A stretch of 64,000 nt of DNA from Nothopassalora personata (GCA_033816765.1 CM066287.1:5084001-5148000), one strand, 5' to 3'; numbered from the stretch's first letter, positions 30,704 through 44,203 are shown. The notes: a model not told the origin generated them from the letters alone. Made by a program: numbers and translations.

Positions 30704-32312
30704 GTTCTAAAGCTTCTCTCGTTATAATCTATATACGCTATAGAGCCCAATCGCGACGTACACGACGGCGAGTCGCCTACGCCGCCCCTAAGCCCTAGAG
30801 CATAGTAGTAGGCGCGTCGTGTAGCCTTAGTTACGAGAAGAGAGGCCTTACGGGCTAAGATTAAAGAGTAAGAGATATAGTAGGAGATTAAGCGGCTAGA
30901 GATCCTACGTACTATAAGCGTACCGCCTCCGGAGTAGATAGGAGGGAGGAGAGAAGATTACCTCCCTACTACTACCCCTACCTCTATCTCTATAGCTACT
31001 AGCGATAATATTCTAGTACGAGGTGCGGCCGTAGCGTATACGACTCGACCGCGCCTAAAAGAGCCGACGCCTTTTAAAGGGGATTCGATAAGGAAAGTAA
31101 CGGTATTCCTTAGGGAGCTCTTACTTATCTTCGCCCTCTTAGGTACTATATATATAACGGATAAATTAAAGGTCCTATATAGGGTTATATACCTTAGCGG
31201 AGAGGTAAGTAAGCAATAGTATACTAACTATAGCGTCTTTAATCTCGTAGGGTATATATACTAGGACTTTAAGGAGTTCTATCGAAAGGTATACGGCAAT
31301 CCTATAAATCGCGTACTTAACGTTATATTAGAGTACGAGGTTATAAAGTAGAAGGATAGCTAGATAGTACGATAGTTCGCGACTAAGCTAGATATTATAG
31401 GGGACTAGTTAGGTAACTACTTAGAAGCGTAACGTATACGGTACCTACTAGTAAAGCTTACGCCTCGCTTACGGTCCGCTATCGTTAACTACTATAATAT
31501 CCCTATAACTAGAGAAGAGCTAGTAGTCCTAGCCTTACGTATCGAAAGTACTAAGCGCTAAGGTAGTAGCGGAGGGTACGACCGCGGATAGTATAGGCGT
31601 CGTAAGCGTAAAGCTAAGGACGTATATAAGCGGGCCGATCGCCTAAAGTAATAGAAGTTAAGTTAAGTACCGGGCGCCTCGGGTACAAGTTAGTAGCGAG
31701 ACGCCGGTAGCTCGTCTACGACTAGCTAGAAGTCGAAGGTAGAATACTACGGCTACGGTAAGAAAGGTTACTATAAGACGGAGGAATAAAGTAGATACCT
31801 ATAGAAGGACCGTAATACGTAAGCGGTTCGTAGGCTAGAAACTATAGAGGCTTTAACTAAGAAGGGTAAATAGGGAAAAGGTAGAGGACTAGGTAAGGGT
31901 CGCTCCTAAGTCCGAGTTCCTATATAGACCCCTTAAGGTAAGTTAATACGAGTCTAGCGTATTACTTACGAGGCGCCGTCGAGACGTATAAAGGCTTTTA
32001 CGAGGCTACGTTTCTCCTAGATAACGGTACAGATTTAAGCTTAGTATTGTATAAGTATATACTCTAGTACTAGATATAGCCTATTAGTAGTATAAAGCTT
32101 CTAAATCTAGAGTTGTACGCGTAGGACTAAGGGTATTACTATAGCGCCTATACGGTTTACGTACGGCTAGCTAACAATATAGAAGTAGAGCGCGTAAGCG
32201 ACGCTATCTACCATATAGCGCCTATAGGTAGGCCGTTAGTTATCTTAGGTAGGCCCTAGTAGTATCGTAATTAGATTATAAAGGCCGATAAGGATAACTA
32301 GTAGTACTACGG
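30704..32312 (+). pseudogene. Element A' gag and start of protease, truncated by element D
   Basis: Same family as A, opposite orientation. It includes the decayed zinc knuckle (31740-31790) and a protease-like LDNGTDxSLVL segment near 32015-32045. It stops at TACGG (32308-32312), where D's LTR begins; in A (near 3476) the sequence continues uninterrupted. This copy supplies the uninterrupted target sites for H and G. Confidence 0.78.
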
Positions 32313-32672
32313 TATTATGTCTCGTTCTAGGGCTAGTCTTAAAAGAGAGATAAGTTAAGTTACGTAGCGGTATTCTTTAGAGAGGCTAGAGTAAGCTAAG
32401 CGAAGATAAATAATTAGGATAAGAGTATATTCTAATTAGTAAGATAGTAATATAAGTTAAACGTACTAGAACTATAAGGGTTTCTAGCGTTCCTAAATAT
32501 AAAGGAGATTCGTAGATCTCTCTAATTAGTCTAAGCATTCTAAGTATAAGCAGTCTAATTAGCCTAAGCATAAGCATTCTAATTACCCTAAGTCTAAGCG
32601 CTTAGGTAGGATCTAGTTACGTATATGTCTTATCCTATAATTCTAGGATCTAATAGCAATTATTCCGTAATA
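32313..32672 (-). repeat. D 3' LTR
   Basis: 360 bp; same LTR family as the solo LTRs at 47600-47958 and 49408-49767. Left flank TACGG is the target site in A'. Near 32520-32615 it contains short imperfect repeats of CTAATTAGTCTAAG/CATAAGCA. Confidence 0.82.
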
Positions 32673-32745
32673 CTATCTCCCTTCTAGCCTAGCTTCGTCC
32701 TAAAGCTTTATAAGCTATTATTACATCTCGCTATAATAGCTAATT

Positions 32746-33294
32746 ATGTCTTCTTCTTCCTATAAACGCCGTTAACGACTTACTCTAGATACCGAAGCCT
32801 CTAGTCTTAAAATAGCTCGCTATATAAACTATTAGAAATTACGATCCGTAGGTACGATAGTAAAATATATCGTAGGTTCTCGATCTAGGAAGTGTTCGGC
32901 CTATATTTATAAGGGCTATAAAGATTACGACGTACGTCTTTCTCGTCCGGAATAGGAACGCCTTCGCGACTCGCGTAACAAGCTTAAGCTAGAGCTTAAA
33001 AAGATTAAAGAGGAGGAGGTGCGGCTAAAGATACGTAAAATTCGTCTTCGAAAGTAGTTACGGCTAGCTAAGCGTCGTACCGACGACGCCGTAGCTAGAG
33101 AGTTAGAGGAGCTCGAGGAGGAAGAGGCGCGTAAGGAGCTAGCGTCTCTTAAGTAGTCGTTAGGAGTAGAGGTGTTGCCTCCGCTAGCTTCGTTCCTAGA
33201 TATTCTAGAGATGCCTACGAACGACTAGGCGGCGCTCTCTAGAGCGGAGCCCTAGAGCGACTCCTTAGGTATAGAGCCTCCTATAGCCTCCTAA
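32746..33294 (+). pseudogene. Antisense coiled-coil ORF between D pol and its 3' LTR
   Basis: A 183-codon frame from ATG to TAA, plus strand, opposite to D. Every internal stop is TAG or TAA at a position explained by RIP of CAG, CAA or TGG. The middle is strongly biased to K, E, R and L (LKLELKKIKEEE and ELEELEEEEARKEL), a long coiled coil. Upstream of it a KCSAY...KGYKDYD segment looks like a Cys-rich motif with TGT/TGC-to-TAT/TAC changes. I do not recognise the family. The position recalls antisense extra ORFs reported in some LTR elements. It is no longer functional as read. Confidence 0.62.
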
Positions 33295-34224
33295 TCTATT
33301 ATCGGAACCTTCTTACTAAGGTTAAATCGGGTATGTTTTTCTTCTAGTCTTCTAGTATAGGCTAGTTAGCGTCCTTTAGTCGTTTAAAGTATCTTTTAAC
33401 GATATCGTAGTAGGATCCGAGGTCTTTAATGCTCTCCTAAGTAGCATCCTCTTCTAGATAGTCTTTCTATTTAATAAGGTATTTATTCTCTAATTCCTAA
33501 TTAATAATGTCTTCTATAACGTATTAATCTAGTTCCTTAGGTGTAAGATAAAACGTTTCTTAGTAAGGTGTTTCGGCGTCTACGGGTTCTAGCTTAAATA
33601 TATAGAATATTAGGTAGATGTTTACGTCTAGTAGAAGTTAGAGTCGGTAATTAACTAGTCCGATAACTTTATTAATTAAAAATAGTCCGACCTTAACGTA
33701 ATCTAGCTTCTTAGTCTATCTTCTTATTCTTAAGTTTTTTATAAGGAGATAGACCTTATCCCTTCTTTTAGCTAAGGTGCTATTTTTCTCGTATCTCGCC
33801 GTTATTAAGACAATTTTATTATATATCTTCGATCGCCTTACGTGTTTCTTTATATACTTTCTTAAGAGTATCCGTCGTTATAATTACTCTCTCGGCTTAT
33901 AGGTAGGATCTAGGTGTTCTAAATAGGTTAGGATCTTTACTAAAGTTCGTATAAAATAGTATAATCGAAGTTGTCTCTAATTTGTAGTTATTTAGTGCAA
34001 TCTACGCTATTAGTAGTAATAAAACCTAGTTGTCTTATACGTAGTTAATGTAGTACCGTAGGTATCGTTCTAGTATTTAATTTATCCTCTTAGTTTATCC
34101 GTCTATCTCTAGATAATATGCTATTAATAGCTTATGCTTAATTCCGATCGTTCTTATAAGCGTTTTTTAATAGTTTAATGTAAATAGCTTATCCCTATCT
34201 ATTATAAACGCTTAAGGGAATCCG
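33295..34224 (-). pseudogene. D integrase C-terminus and chromodomain
   Basis: The minus strand reads YLIK(stop)KDYLEEDAT(stop)ES near 33420-33480, a chromodomain with both tryptophans turned to TAG. Integrase C-terminal sequence continues to 34224, where Copia C2 inserted (target duplicate ATCCG). Confidence 0.75.
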
Positions 34225-34430
34225 TATTACGTTACAAGTGGTTAGAAGTTATAAAATGGGCTCATAAAGGTGTTTTAAAAGCAGGTAGTAGATTGCATGT
34301 ATCTAAGCTAGAATTAAAAGGGCTGCTTATGAAAAGGCTGTAGGTAACTAATTAATGTTACCTAATTCTTAGCCGCTGCTACCTTAGGTTTAATTAGGCT
34401 ACAGCGCCGGTGCACGCTTAGATCGTAACA
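34225..34430 (-). repeat. C2 3' LTR
   Basis: 206-bp LTR of the C1/C2 family in minus orientation; the purine tract lies just inside it (CACCCCCTTAG on the plus strand). Confidence 0.9.
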
Positions 34431-35770
34431 CACCCCCTTAGCTCGTGCGGCTTATAGGTGAATAAGCTAATCGTATGTGATCGCGTGCACCCTATCTATT
34501 ACCTATCACCCCACCCACCCACCTATGACGTAAGGCGTCGTTACTGTGCGCTTATTAGAGCTCCATTATAAGCTACATAGTAGGGCGCTAAGTTAGCGTT
34601 TTAGGTAAGGCTATTGTCCTAGCCTTATATCCCTATTCACAATCTTACTAAGTCCCTCATACTGTAGTTAACCCATATAATAGGTTCTAAGCGATGTGAT
34701 TCTTATCCGGTAGGGTGGCTAAGCTGTTCTTATAGTACTAAACGGCAAGGCGTGCTATCTCCCTACATTTTAACGGATATGTAAGGTTGTAGGTTCGAGT
34801 CCTAGGGGTTATTATATCTACTAAATTTATTACTTAGCCTATCGTCCGCTTCAATGTCCGCTCCATTCTTAATTAAAATCCTAGGTGTTATAGTACGCTA
34901 TTGCTTCGGCAATTAGGGTGCCTTACTACTATCTAATAACTACGTATATGTAACTTCGGTTACGGTCTTAGAGAACTCCGCTTCCTACCTTAGGTAGAGA
35001 TTACCATTTAGCTACGTCCTAGTAGGAACTCTTTTACCTAATAAAAGGTCTTCATAGCTTATAAAGGCCTTATCTTTCTACTTAGGGCAAGGGTAATCCT
35101 ATCGACGGTAGTGCTATAGGTACTACATGCCTAGCGGGTAGAGATGTTGTCTCTAAGTAAGGTAAGGACGATAATAGAGGGATTAACGATAATGTCATAG
35201 CGTTCGTTATAATATAGTAACGGAGGTAGTGATAGTGATGCTAATACTACTAGTAGTAGGGAAGTTAATAGTGTTTCGGCGCTCGTAATTAGCTACGCCG
35301 TTACTAGTGCGTATGCGCTATACCGCTACTAGTAATAGGGGTGTTTCCGGTCCTTTTACTATGGGCTAATAGGAGTCCGAGAAACACCTGCTAGTAATAG
35401 TAGTGCTAGGGCAGCGCCGGTAAATAGTAGACGCTTACTCTAGCGGTAGCGGCGCTAGTAGCGCTAGGCGGTAGTACGGAGCCGGTAGAGGAGATAGTAG
35501 TGCCGAACATACTATATAACCTCTACCGGTCTATGTTAGTTAGTTAAGGAAAGAGGAAGGGTTTAGACCTAAAGAGGTGTTTTTATATAGTCCTACTACT
35601 AGTTTCTTCCTAATATAGCATAGAAGGATAAAAGGGAAGTCGCGCTTAGTAGTAGCTAATTACTATGTCGTTCTACATCGCTACTGCGATGCGCCGAGGA
35701 GAAGAGTCCTATAGTTAAAACCTAGTGCTAGTAACTGTCGAGAAGAGCTACTACTAGTGTAGTAGTAGAC
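34431..35770 (-). other. C2 long 3' non-coding region
   Basis: Counterpart of 8640-9980. It keeps the GGTGTTTC/GAAACACC hairpin arms (35338-35390) and the tRNA-like module. No conserved ORF: an indel relative to C1 near 35450 shifts the only candidate frame. Confidence 0.6.
34716..34802 (+). other. tRNA-like Pol III module in C2
   Basis: TGGCTAAGCTG (34716-34726) matches the A-box consensus TRGYNNARNNG at every position, and GGTTCGAGTCC (34792-34802) matches the B box exactly. It is better preserved than in C1. The upstream and downstream ends do not pair into an acceptor stem, so it is tRNA-derived rather than a host tRNA gene. Confidence 0.68.
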
Positions 35771-38700
35771 CTACGCTTCTTAGGCGTTATTATTACCCCC
35801 TAAGGTGATGCGGCTAGTATTAGCATCTACAGTAGGCGCTAAGGAGCGTAGGTCTACGCCTTCCTTAGCTATATTAAGTAGCCCTACGAAGTGCCTATAC
35901 TTTTATAGTAGTAGTAGCTTAGTAAGCCTATCTATAGGCATATCGTTAGTATTAAGATACCGAATCTCGATATCTCCTCGCTAGGTTCTCTAGCGGAGCT
36001 AGTAGTAGTAGATATTAACATAGCGTAGCTTAGTGTTAAGCTTTTACCCTTGCTAGTTAATAAGTCGAATAGTCTAGGTGTTATTACAGTATAGGTATGT
36101 ATACTAGTTAAACTCGAGATAGATCTCGGCGAAGATACGTTCCTACTAGATTAGCTCTAATGCCGCTTGTGATAGGCTAAGGAGTTCGGCTTCGGTTAAG
36201 GACTTAGTAATAGTAATCTACTTAGATGCTTTATAGTCGACTAGTCCGCCGAAGAGCATAAAGATCCATCCGCTAGAGCTAGTCCTATCGACGTTTATGC
36301 CGTAGGAGGCATCTAATGTACCGAAGAACTTATAGTTCTTGCCGAGATGTTTAGGTTAACTATATAGGCTAGTAATGTGCTTACTAGCGCTATACATAAG
36401 GTAGAGGTTCTTAGTCTCTAGGAGGTAGCGTAGGTACTAGTCTATAAGCTTTAGATGCGTGTCTATTAGCTTAGTTAGATACTACGAAAGCATTAATAGG
36501 GAAAAGGCAATGTCCGGGCGTATATATGTTACTACGAAGTTAAGAGATCTAATGCGTTATTAGTAAGTAAGGATCTTAATAGCTTCTATAACATAGCCTT
36601 TAGGCACCGTCTAGTTAAGGTGTTAATCCACTAGCACATTTATCTTGCGTGCGCTAGTAGATATACTAAACTTAGTAGCGAGCTTCTCGATGTAGTCCTC
36701 CTATAAGAGCTATAGTAGTCTCTTCTACCGATCTCGTATTACCTTAATTCCTAGAAACTAGGTAAGATCTCTAAGCTCGTGCATCTCGTACTTAGCAAGT
36801 AGACGCTTCTTAATACTAAGTGCATAGTCCTTATACTTACGGTAATATAGCATAACTAGGTCGTCTACATAAAAGAAGAACATAACCTTATTATTATAGT
36901 AGATGCATTCGGAGTCCGAGAGAGGAACTATTCTAAGGGAGGCTAGCGTCTCGGTAAGGGAGTTATACTATAACAAAGGAGACTCCTTTAGTCCGTAGAG
37001 GACCTTAACTAGTTTAAGAGCGTGTCTATCGGTAGGGCGATCGATTCTAGGAGGCGGCTATAGATATATAGTGTATAGTAGGTCTAAGTTTAAGAAGGCG
37101 TTAATAACATTAAACTGTTTAGCTTCTATGTCGAAGCTCGCGGCTATAGTACAGTAGAGGCGAAACATGCTTACTAGTAATGTAGCGGCGTATATATCTA
37201 AGTGTATACCCTATAGATCGCCTCTTACGCATAGCCGGGCCTTAAAGCTCTTTAGTATACTATACTCATCTAACTTGTACTTATACACCCACTTTAGCGG
37301 TAATGGTAGCTAAAGTCCGTCCTCTTACTAAGCATTATAATCCTTCTCTTACTATGTAGTCTATTTAACCGTGCCGGTTAAGACTACTTTAGTAAACTCT
37401 TTAGCTATAGCTTTACGCTATTATTAGGCGAAGCGGTACTTCATAGCGGCTCGGTAGTTTAGAGGTTCGGGCGGAAGGTTATCGCGGTACATCGACGTGA
37501 TAGTGTTAATAGTACGTGTAGGGGAGGATCGGCGTGTTCGTACGATATCGTAGTACTTACGTCCTAGGTAACGAGGTCTCGGGCGGATGCCCGCTATCTA
37601 GCTAATAATAACGTTAGCGACTATAATATTATGTAGAGCATAGTAGAAGTAGGCGGTTCGGAGCCTCTTCCTAGTGTCGGTAAGGGTGTAGTTAGAATTA
37701 GGGGAAAACTCATCTATTTAACTAAGTTCTTCGAAGGGGATTGCTAAAGGAGGAGCGGTAGCAACGTCTAGAGTCGTCGAAGCATCTATGTCTACTATAA
37801 TCTCCTTACGGTCTTCCTCTATAAGTGTATCCATTAATTGCTACTTAAAGTCGTTAATGTACTATTAAGACGCGTTACTGTTAACCGCGTTGTTTTAATG
37901 GCTGTTATTATAGTCAGAGTTCTCTATACTCTCATTAGTCGATAGTTCGACCCCGGATTTAACCTAGTCTCGTAAAAGTATAGGGGTTGTAGCGTTATTT
38001 AATGACGGCTAATTAAGTAGCTAGAAACTGCTATTACCTTTAGGTTAGTTAAATGTTACTAGCGCTCGGTGTTATAGCTAGTGTAGTTTATGCCTAAGCA
38101 GTAATTGTTAATAGGCGTGTTAACGAGGGTTTTAATAGAGCGGCTACTATTAAGCCTATTCTTCCACCCCCTCGGCCTATGCTATGTCCTGCTTATAGTG
38201 AGCTACATATAGGTCGTAGTACTGTTTAGGCTCTTTAGCCGGTTCTACTGTTACGATGTTCTTAATAGGGGTTAAGTAACTAGCAGTAAGAATTAATAGG
38301 TCGTAGAGCGTAGTCTTATTAAAGAGGACGTCCTTTACCCGCATAACCCTATCTTTCGATAGGTCCCACACCCTATAGATGTTAGTAGAGTTGTAGCCTA
38401 TAAGGTATCCGATAAGTGCTCGTTCTTTAAGCTTCTTAGTCTTACCTAGTTAAGTGGTACTATAAATGTACACGTAGGCTAGGCAGCCGTACACTACCAT
38501 GTAGCCCATATTTAGTACCCTGCCTATTGCTAATTCGAAGGGAGTCTTCTAGCCTTTTAATTGGATTAGTAACCGCTAGAGAATGTAGACGGTAGCTACT
38601 ATGCATTCATTCTAGAGCTTTTTAGGTAGGCGAGCATAAATGCGGATTGTGCGAGACATTGTAATAATGACGCCGCCCGCTCGTTCTACTAGGTCCTAGT

Positions 38701-38831
38701 TAGACGCGTAATTAGTAGTGTTATACTACTTAATTTAATTATTATTAATAGTTAAGCGGAAGGCTATACTAATGTCTGCTTTATTATCGCTATAGAAGTA
38801 AACAAACCTACGCCTAATGAAATTAATGAAG
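35771..38831 (-). pseudogene. C2 RNase H, RT and integrase C-terminal part
   Basis: The minus strand gives the Copia RT with an intact FYVDDLVM box (36848-36880), a FNVINAFLN block near 37095-37130 and an LKLVKVLYGLKESPLL block near 36980-37020. Further right is integrase C-terminal sequence near 38400-38700 (LPKKLxNECI, LKGxKTPFELAIGR). The 38177-38371 stop-free frame is part of this pol. RIP stops throughout. Confidence 0.8.
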
Positions 38832-38836
38832 CTAAG

Positions 38837-39083
38837 TGTTAAGATGTAGCATCTTAAGGGGAGCTAACAGTTAGGTTGTGATATAATAGCCTAAGGCATC
38901 CACGATGACTTAGCTTGTCGGAAGACACCTTCTCTCCCCTTTAGCTTAGATAGACATCTAACACAATCAACACATTAGTTCCTAATATATTGCTACATGC
39001 CCTGTGGCTATTAGCCAGTTGAAGATTGATCTCTTACTCCACTCCGCTACTAACTACGTATCCTATAAGGTCTTAACTTAACA
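38837..39083 (+). repeat. C3 5' LTR
   Basis: 247 bp, TGTTAAGATG...ACTTAACA, nearly identical to 44204-44450. Confidence 0.9.
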
Positions 39084-39100
39084 GGTTATAAGCCCGGGTT
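39084..39100 (+). other. C3 primer-binding site (initiator tRNA-Met half)
   Basis: GGTTATAAGCCCGGGTT directly abuts the LTR. With one RIP change reversed it complements the anticodon arm of initiator tRNA-Met, like C1 and C2. Confidence 0.7.
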
Positions 39101-39544
39101 TGTGCAGGAGTAAGAGCAACCTATATTAGTACAGGTTACTTGTATCCCTTACTATTATAGCAGAAAACATCTAGGAAGCAGAAGTCTACCCCATCTATCC
39201 TATTAAGGAGCTTGGTTTAATACCAAGTAATAGGTAATCTAGAAAAGGACTCTATACGGCTTACTATAAGCCAATACCTTAAAGACACTCTATAGGCAGA
39301 ACTGCATCGAGATACTATTAAGAAGGACTTTAAGTAAGTCATTTAGAACTCTACTAGGAGAGACAGACCTATGTCCTAGCTCTGAGACTACACCGCTCTT
39401 TCTTTACCCTACTAAGCAGGCCTTAGTATCTACACCTACGAACCTTACTATTCTACACTAAAAGCCTTAGCAGGACCTAAGCCACGACCTTGAAGCATAT
39501 ACACCTTGTTTTATTACATTCAATTTATTATAGATTTATACTAA
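39101..39544 (+). other. C3 leader
   Basis: About 440 bp before gag, with pyrimidine-rich stretches. I see no coding frame or repeat in it. Confidence 0.5.
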
Positions 39545-42500
39545 GAGAAAGGAGAAGAGAAGGGAACTAAAATCCCAATTCTTAGGAGAGACAACTAGAA
39601 GAGATAGTTCAACCTTTAGAGATACAAGATAGAGAGCTAGTCAGCATTCTTTGCAATTAATGACCTATTAGAAGTGTTATTTAACAACATTAAGGGCAAG
39701 AACCTAAAACTCTAGGAAGAGACTAAAATTAAAGAGATTCTTAATGCACTAACATAGACAAAACAAAATGCAGCTTGCTACTTTAGTATCCTAAGTAGGA
39801 TTATAGAAGAAGATAAATTTAAGCTTAAGGGCTCTTGCGAATCTAGAAAAGCTACTAAGATATAGGTTCATCTCTAGAACAACTATAGCTAGGTGTTACT
39901 AACCTATATACATAAGCTTATAAAACAGTTTGTAAACTTTAAGATAAGTAAAGAGTTCACTATTAGATCTGCATAGGCACACCTAGTGTCTCTTAGAAGG
40001 AGGATTGCTAATATTAACCTAGAGGGCTAGTACTATAGGAAAGCTAATGTAAGAATAACCTAGCTTTTAATCTCACTACTACCTAACTACTATATAGCTA
40101 GGGATACTATCATAGCTTAGCTAAAGATAGATTATAAAAGGACCTTAAAGATCCTTAAGGCTTAAGAGGCCAGATTGAATCCCTCCAAGGCTAAGTATAG
40201 TATAGTAGCTACCTAGGTTAGGCCCTTAGGTTAGGCAAGATCACTTTCCTACCTTCTCTATAAGAAGGACTATCTCATTAAGGACTGCCCTAGTCTCTCT
40301 AAGGTAAAGAAGATCCTTAGATCTCATTCCTAAGCACTATCCTCCCAGAATGCAACATATATTAAGAAGAGAAGATCTCTACTACTATCTTTAAGAAGAA
40401 CACTAAGAGAGAAGTCCTCTATAGAGGAACTTAAGAAAATAGTAAAGAAACTCAGCTCTAACATGCTGTCACTCTAGAAGAACTAGGCCTAGTCTCCTTC
40501 CTCTAAAACAAGGAAGACTAGGAAAGGTTTCTCTACCTAAGAGCTACCTAACTTATGCAACTCATCCTAGAAGACAATGTCTAATAATAATGAGTATAAT
40601 AAAGTAGCTCACTTAACTGTAGAAGTCCAAGGCAAGTTCCCCTTATTAGAGTAGTTACTTAATTCTTATACTTCATCCTATATAACCGACTAGAACTGCC
40701 TCTTTAGATCCATAACTCCCTTAACAAAGAAGAAATAGATTAAAGTAGGAGGTAGGCATTTATTAGCCACTTATATTAGGACTATAGAGATAAGTGGGAG
40801 ATCTAGTAGGAAAGTTGTTTTAGAAGATATTCTGCTTATACCTAAGCTAGGGGTGAACCTAGTTTCTTAGAACTAGTTCAGTAAGCAGTTTAGTGTCTAA
40901 CCTCCTTTATTTTCTCTTATATCCCCCTCTAGCCAAACTATTGTCTAGACAAGGCTTCTTAGGGGGGTTCCATTCATTAATAAGATTTCTCCTCTACTAT
41001 AAAAAAGGGCACATCACTTATTATGTGCACTACTAATGGAGAATGCCTTTGTAACTGCTAAATTAGAGACTGACCTAAAACAGTAGGAGCTTTAGCATAG
41101 AAGATTTGCACACTTTAGGAAGAACTTACTCTAGAATCTTCATAAGGTAATAGACTTAAAAGAACCTATTCCTATTCCTAGGGATAGCTTCTACTAGTGT
41201 AGAGTGTGTTCAATAGCAAAGATGAAAAAGTACAAAGGCAAAGTTACTAAGAGAAGACCTAAAAGACTTGCCCTTGTATCTATTGACATATATAGTCCAC
41301 TACTAACATTAAGGCTAGGGTTCAAATACTAGCTTAAGATTATTAACAACTTCTCTAGAAAAAAGTGGACCTATCCTCTTAAGAAAAGAGAAGATGCTCT
41401 AGTTGCTCTCTAGAACTAGAAGATTAAGGTAGAGAGGAAATCATTAGTATAGTTAAAAGCAGTTAGGCTTAACAATGCAAGGGAACTTATTGCATTAGTT
41501 AAGTAGTAGGAGAAGGATTTAGGAATTAGGCTAGAGTATACTAAGGCATACAACTCGCTCCAAAATAGACTAGTTAAAAGGTTAATACAAACCTTAGAAG
41601 ACTCTATAAGGGCAATGCTTAAAGAGGCTAAGATACCAATTGAATTCTAGCCTAAAGCACTAGAAGCCTAAACCTACATAAGAAACAAACTACTAAATAG
41701 TCTAGACTATAATAGGTTTAAGGTTTTACTAGATAAAGCCTTTAATAGTATCAAGCCAACTATTAACCATTTAAAGGTTTAGGGATGCAAAGCTATTGTC
41801 TATATGGACATAAGATCCTAGCCTTATTAGGCAAGAAGTAATAAACTAATGAATAGAGGCAAAGAAGCAGTGTTTGTTAGATACGTTAAAAACATAGCTA
41901 AGGCCTAGCTCTTTTAGGAACTAGACATAAAAGCTATGAAACAACACACACATGTAGACTTCTTTAAGGATCAACCTAGAGGTAATATAGATCTCAATGT
42001 TACAAAATTGAATCTATTAAGCAATGCACTAGCTAGGAGACCCTTAGGGAGGCTAAGGAAGGACATATCCTTAGAGCAACCTGTTTACCATTCAATTATT
42101 CAGCAGAGCAGCCCAGTAACAGCCTAGCCAAGAAAGCTATTTGTATAACTTCCCTAGCCTCTAAAGAATATAGGGGAATTTTAGAAAATCGATAAGCCAA
42201 TTAAGATAAGCTTACTAGATCTCTAGGAAAAGAATGTCACTAGGACACAAGTAACTACTCTTAGATCATCCCTTAGTAAGAGGAGGGCTAACTATAATGT
42301 TAAGGGCTATGAATAGAAACAGAAAGCCCTAAGATCCATAGTCCCTATACCTAAACTAGCTACTAAAGTGGGAGAAGCAATAGACCTCTTAGAGAACCTT
42401 GCTACTTACCACTAAGCTTTCTTTATAGCTATGCAATTAGTAGATGATTCAGTACTATAGGATAGTGAATTCCTAGAAGAAGTTGAGGAGATAGCCTTTA

Positions 42501-44160
42501 TAGTAACTATAGAAGTTATTGCATACAAGCAAGAGATCCCAATTCTAAAGTCCTACAAGGATGCTATAAATAACAAGAAATAGGGACACCTTTAGAAGGA
42601 AGCAATCTAGAAGGAGCTAGATGCTCTATAGAGCAACAACACCTAGGAGAATGCTGTTCCACTAAAAGGAGCAAACTTGGTTACGTTAAGATAGGTCTTT
42701 AATGTTAAAAGAAGCATTAGTAGAGCCATTGAAAAGTTCAAGGCTAGGCTAGTTGTAAGGGGCTTTTTACAGAAGTTTAGTATTAACTTCATAGAGACAT
42801 TTGCGCCTACAGTTAGATAGGACACCCTTAGGGTGTTCATAGCTATTATGTGTAAGAAGGATCTCCATCTTTACTAAGTAGATGTAAACAATGCGTTTAT
42901 AGAAAGCACCCTCTATAAAGACATCTTCATATTACTACTACTAGGAGTTAAGCTTCTACTAAACATAGTGTTTAAGATCCTTAAAAGCTTGTATAGACTC
43001 AAGCAAGCAGCTAGAGATTAGAATCAACTCTGTATGTTAAAGCTTAGAGAGATTGGATTCACATAGTTAGAGGTGGATCTATGCCTACTTATTTATAAGG
43101 AAAAAGAGATTATGATTCTTACATATGTAGATAACATTCCAATTACTACACTAAAGTTAACAGATGTTCTATAGTTTAAAAGAGAACTTAGCAAAGTCTT
43201 TAAGATCAAAGATCTTAGTAAAGCTAAAAAGATCCTTAGCATAAGAGTCATAAGGGACAGGAGGAGAGGAATCCTAAAACTTAACTAGGGACACTTTGTT
43301 AGGGACAACCTTACTAAGATAGGGATAAACTATAAGAAGACAGCACCTATACACTTACCTATAGACAGCTATAAGGCTCTTAAACCTTTAAGCCATATAG
43401 ATAAGAGGTATAACAAGGTAGAGTACTAGAGTATTAATAGTACATAGATGTAGCTAGTAACAATTACAAGGCTAGACATTGCTTTTGCCCTAGGAAGGAT
43501 AAGCTCATTTATAAGTGACCTATCTACCTACTACATAAAGGCTTTAAAGAAGATTATAAGATATCTAAGGTTATATCCTAATCTTAGCCTTATCTTCTCT
43601 AGGCATAGAGAAGGATGCCTAGTTGGATACTGTAACTCTAATTATGCAATAGACAAAGCAGATAGAGTCTCTATCCTTAGGTATGTCTTCTTCCTCTATA
43701 GGGCACTAGTCTCCTAGATAAGCAAGAAGCAAAAGTCTATAGCAACATCTATAATAGAAGCTAAATACATAGCTATAAATGCATATGTAAAGCAATCCCA
43801 ATTCCTAGCTTCACTGCTAAGGGAGATAGACTGTCTAGAGTTAGTAGGAGACTGTTCCCATTAACTAAGGATCACTAGAAACTAGGAGACTGTATTAAGC
43901 TTAAGACTAGTCCAATTGAGAGGTAATAACTAAGCTGCCCTTACCCTAGTAAGGGATGTACATGTTTATAACAATTTAAAGCACATTAACATTACCTATA
44001 ATGCTGTTAGGAAACTTTAGTAGAGAAGGCTTATTGCTGTTAAGTACACCCTAACATCTAAGATAGTTGCAGATAGGTTTATAAAGCTAAAGACTAGTAC
44101 ACACTTCTAGAGGTTTGTAAGCTAGCTTAACCTGTTATAGAGGTCTAAATACTACTAATA
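39545..44160 (+). pseudogene. C3 gag-pol remnant (gag, PR, IN, RT, RNase H)
   Basis: Gag runs from about 39545 to 40640 with a degraded zinc knuckle (YKKDYLIKDC) near 40255-40295. A protease-like segment follows near 40650-40880. Integrase shows a LxHRRFAHF and CxVCSIAK zinc site near 41090-41220, SIDIYSPL near 41280, LNNAREL near 41467 and NSLQNRLVKRLIQT near 41550-41595. RT shows VDVNNAFIES near 42880-42910, LKSLYRLKQAARD near 42980-43020 and YVDNIP near 43122-43140. RNase H has SKKQKSIATSIIEAKYIA near 43720-43775. Stops are TAG-rich; 41936-42127 is one short open piece of it. Confidence 0.83.
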
Positions 44161-44203
44161 GGAGAAGAGCAGACTATAACCTCCTATATGAGATAAGTAG
44201 GAG

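Noticed and set aside
34716..34802. A host tRNA gene
   Set aside because: A and B boxes fit, but no acceptor stem or anticodon arm can be folded by eye, and the same module occurs at the same place in C1, so it belongs to the retrotransposon.
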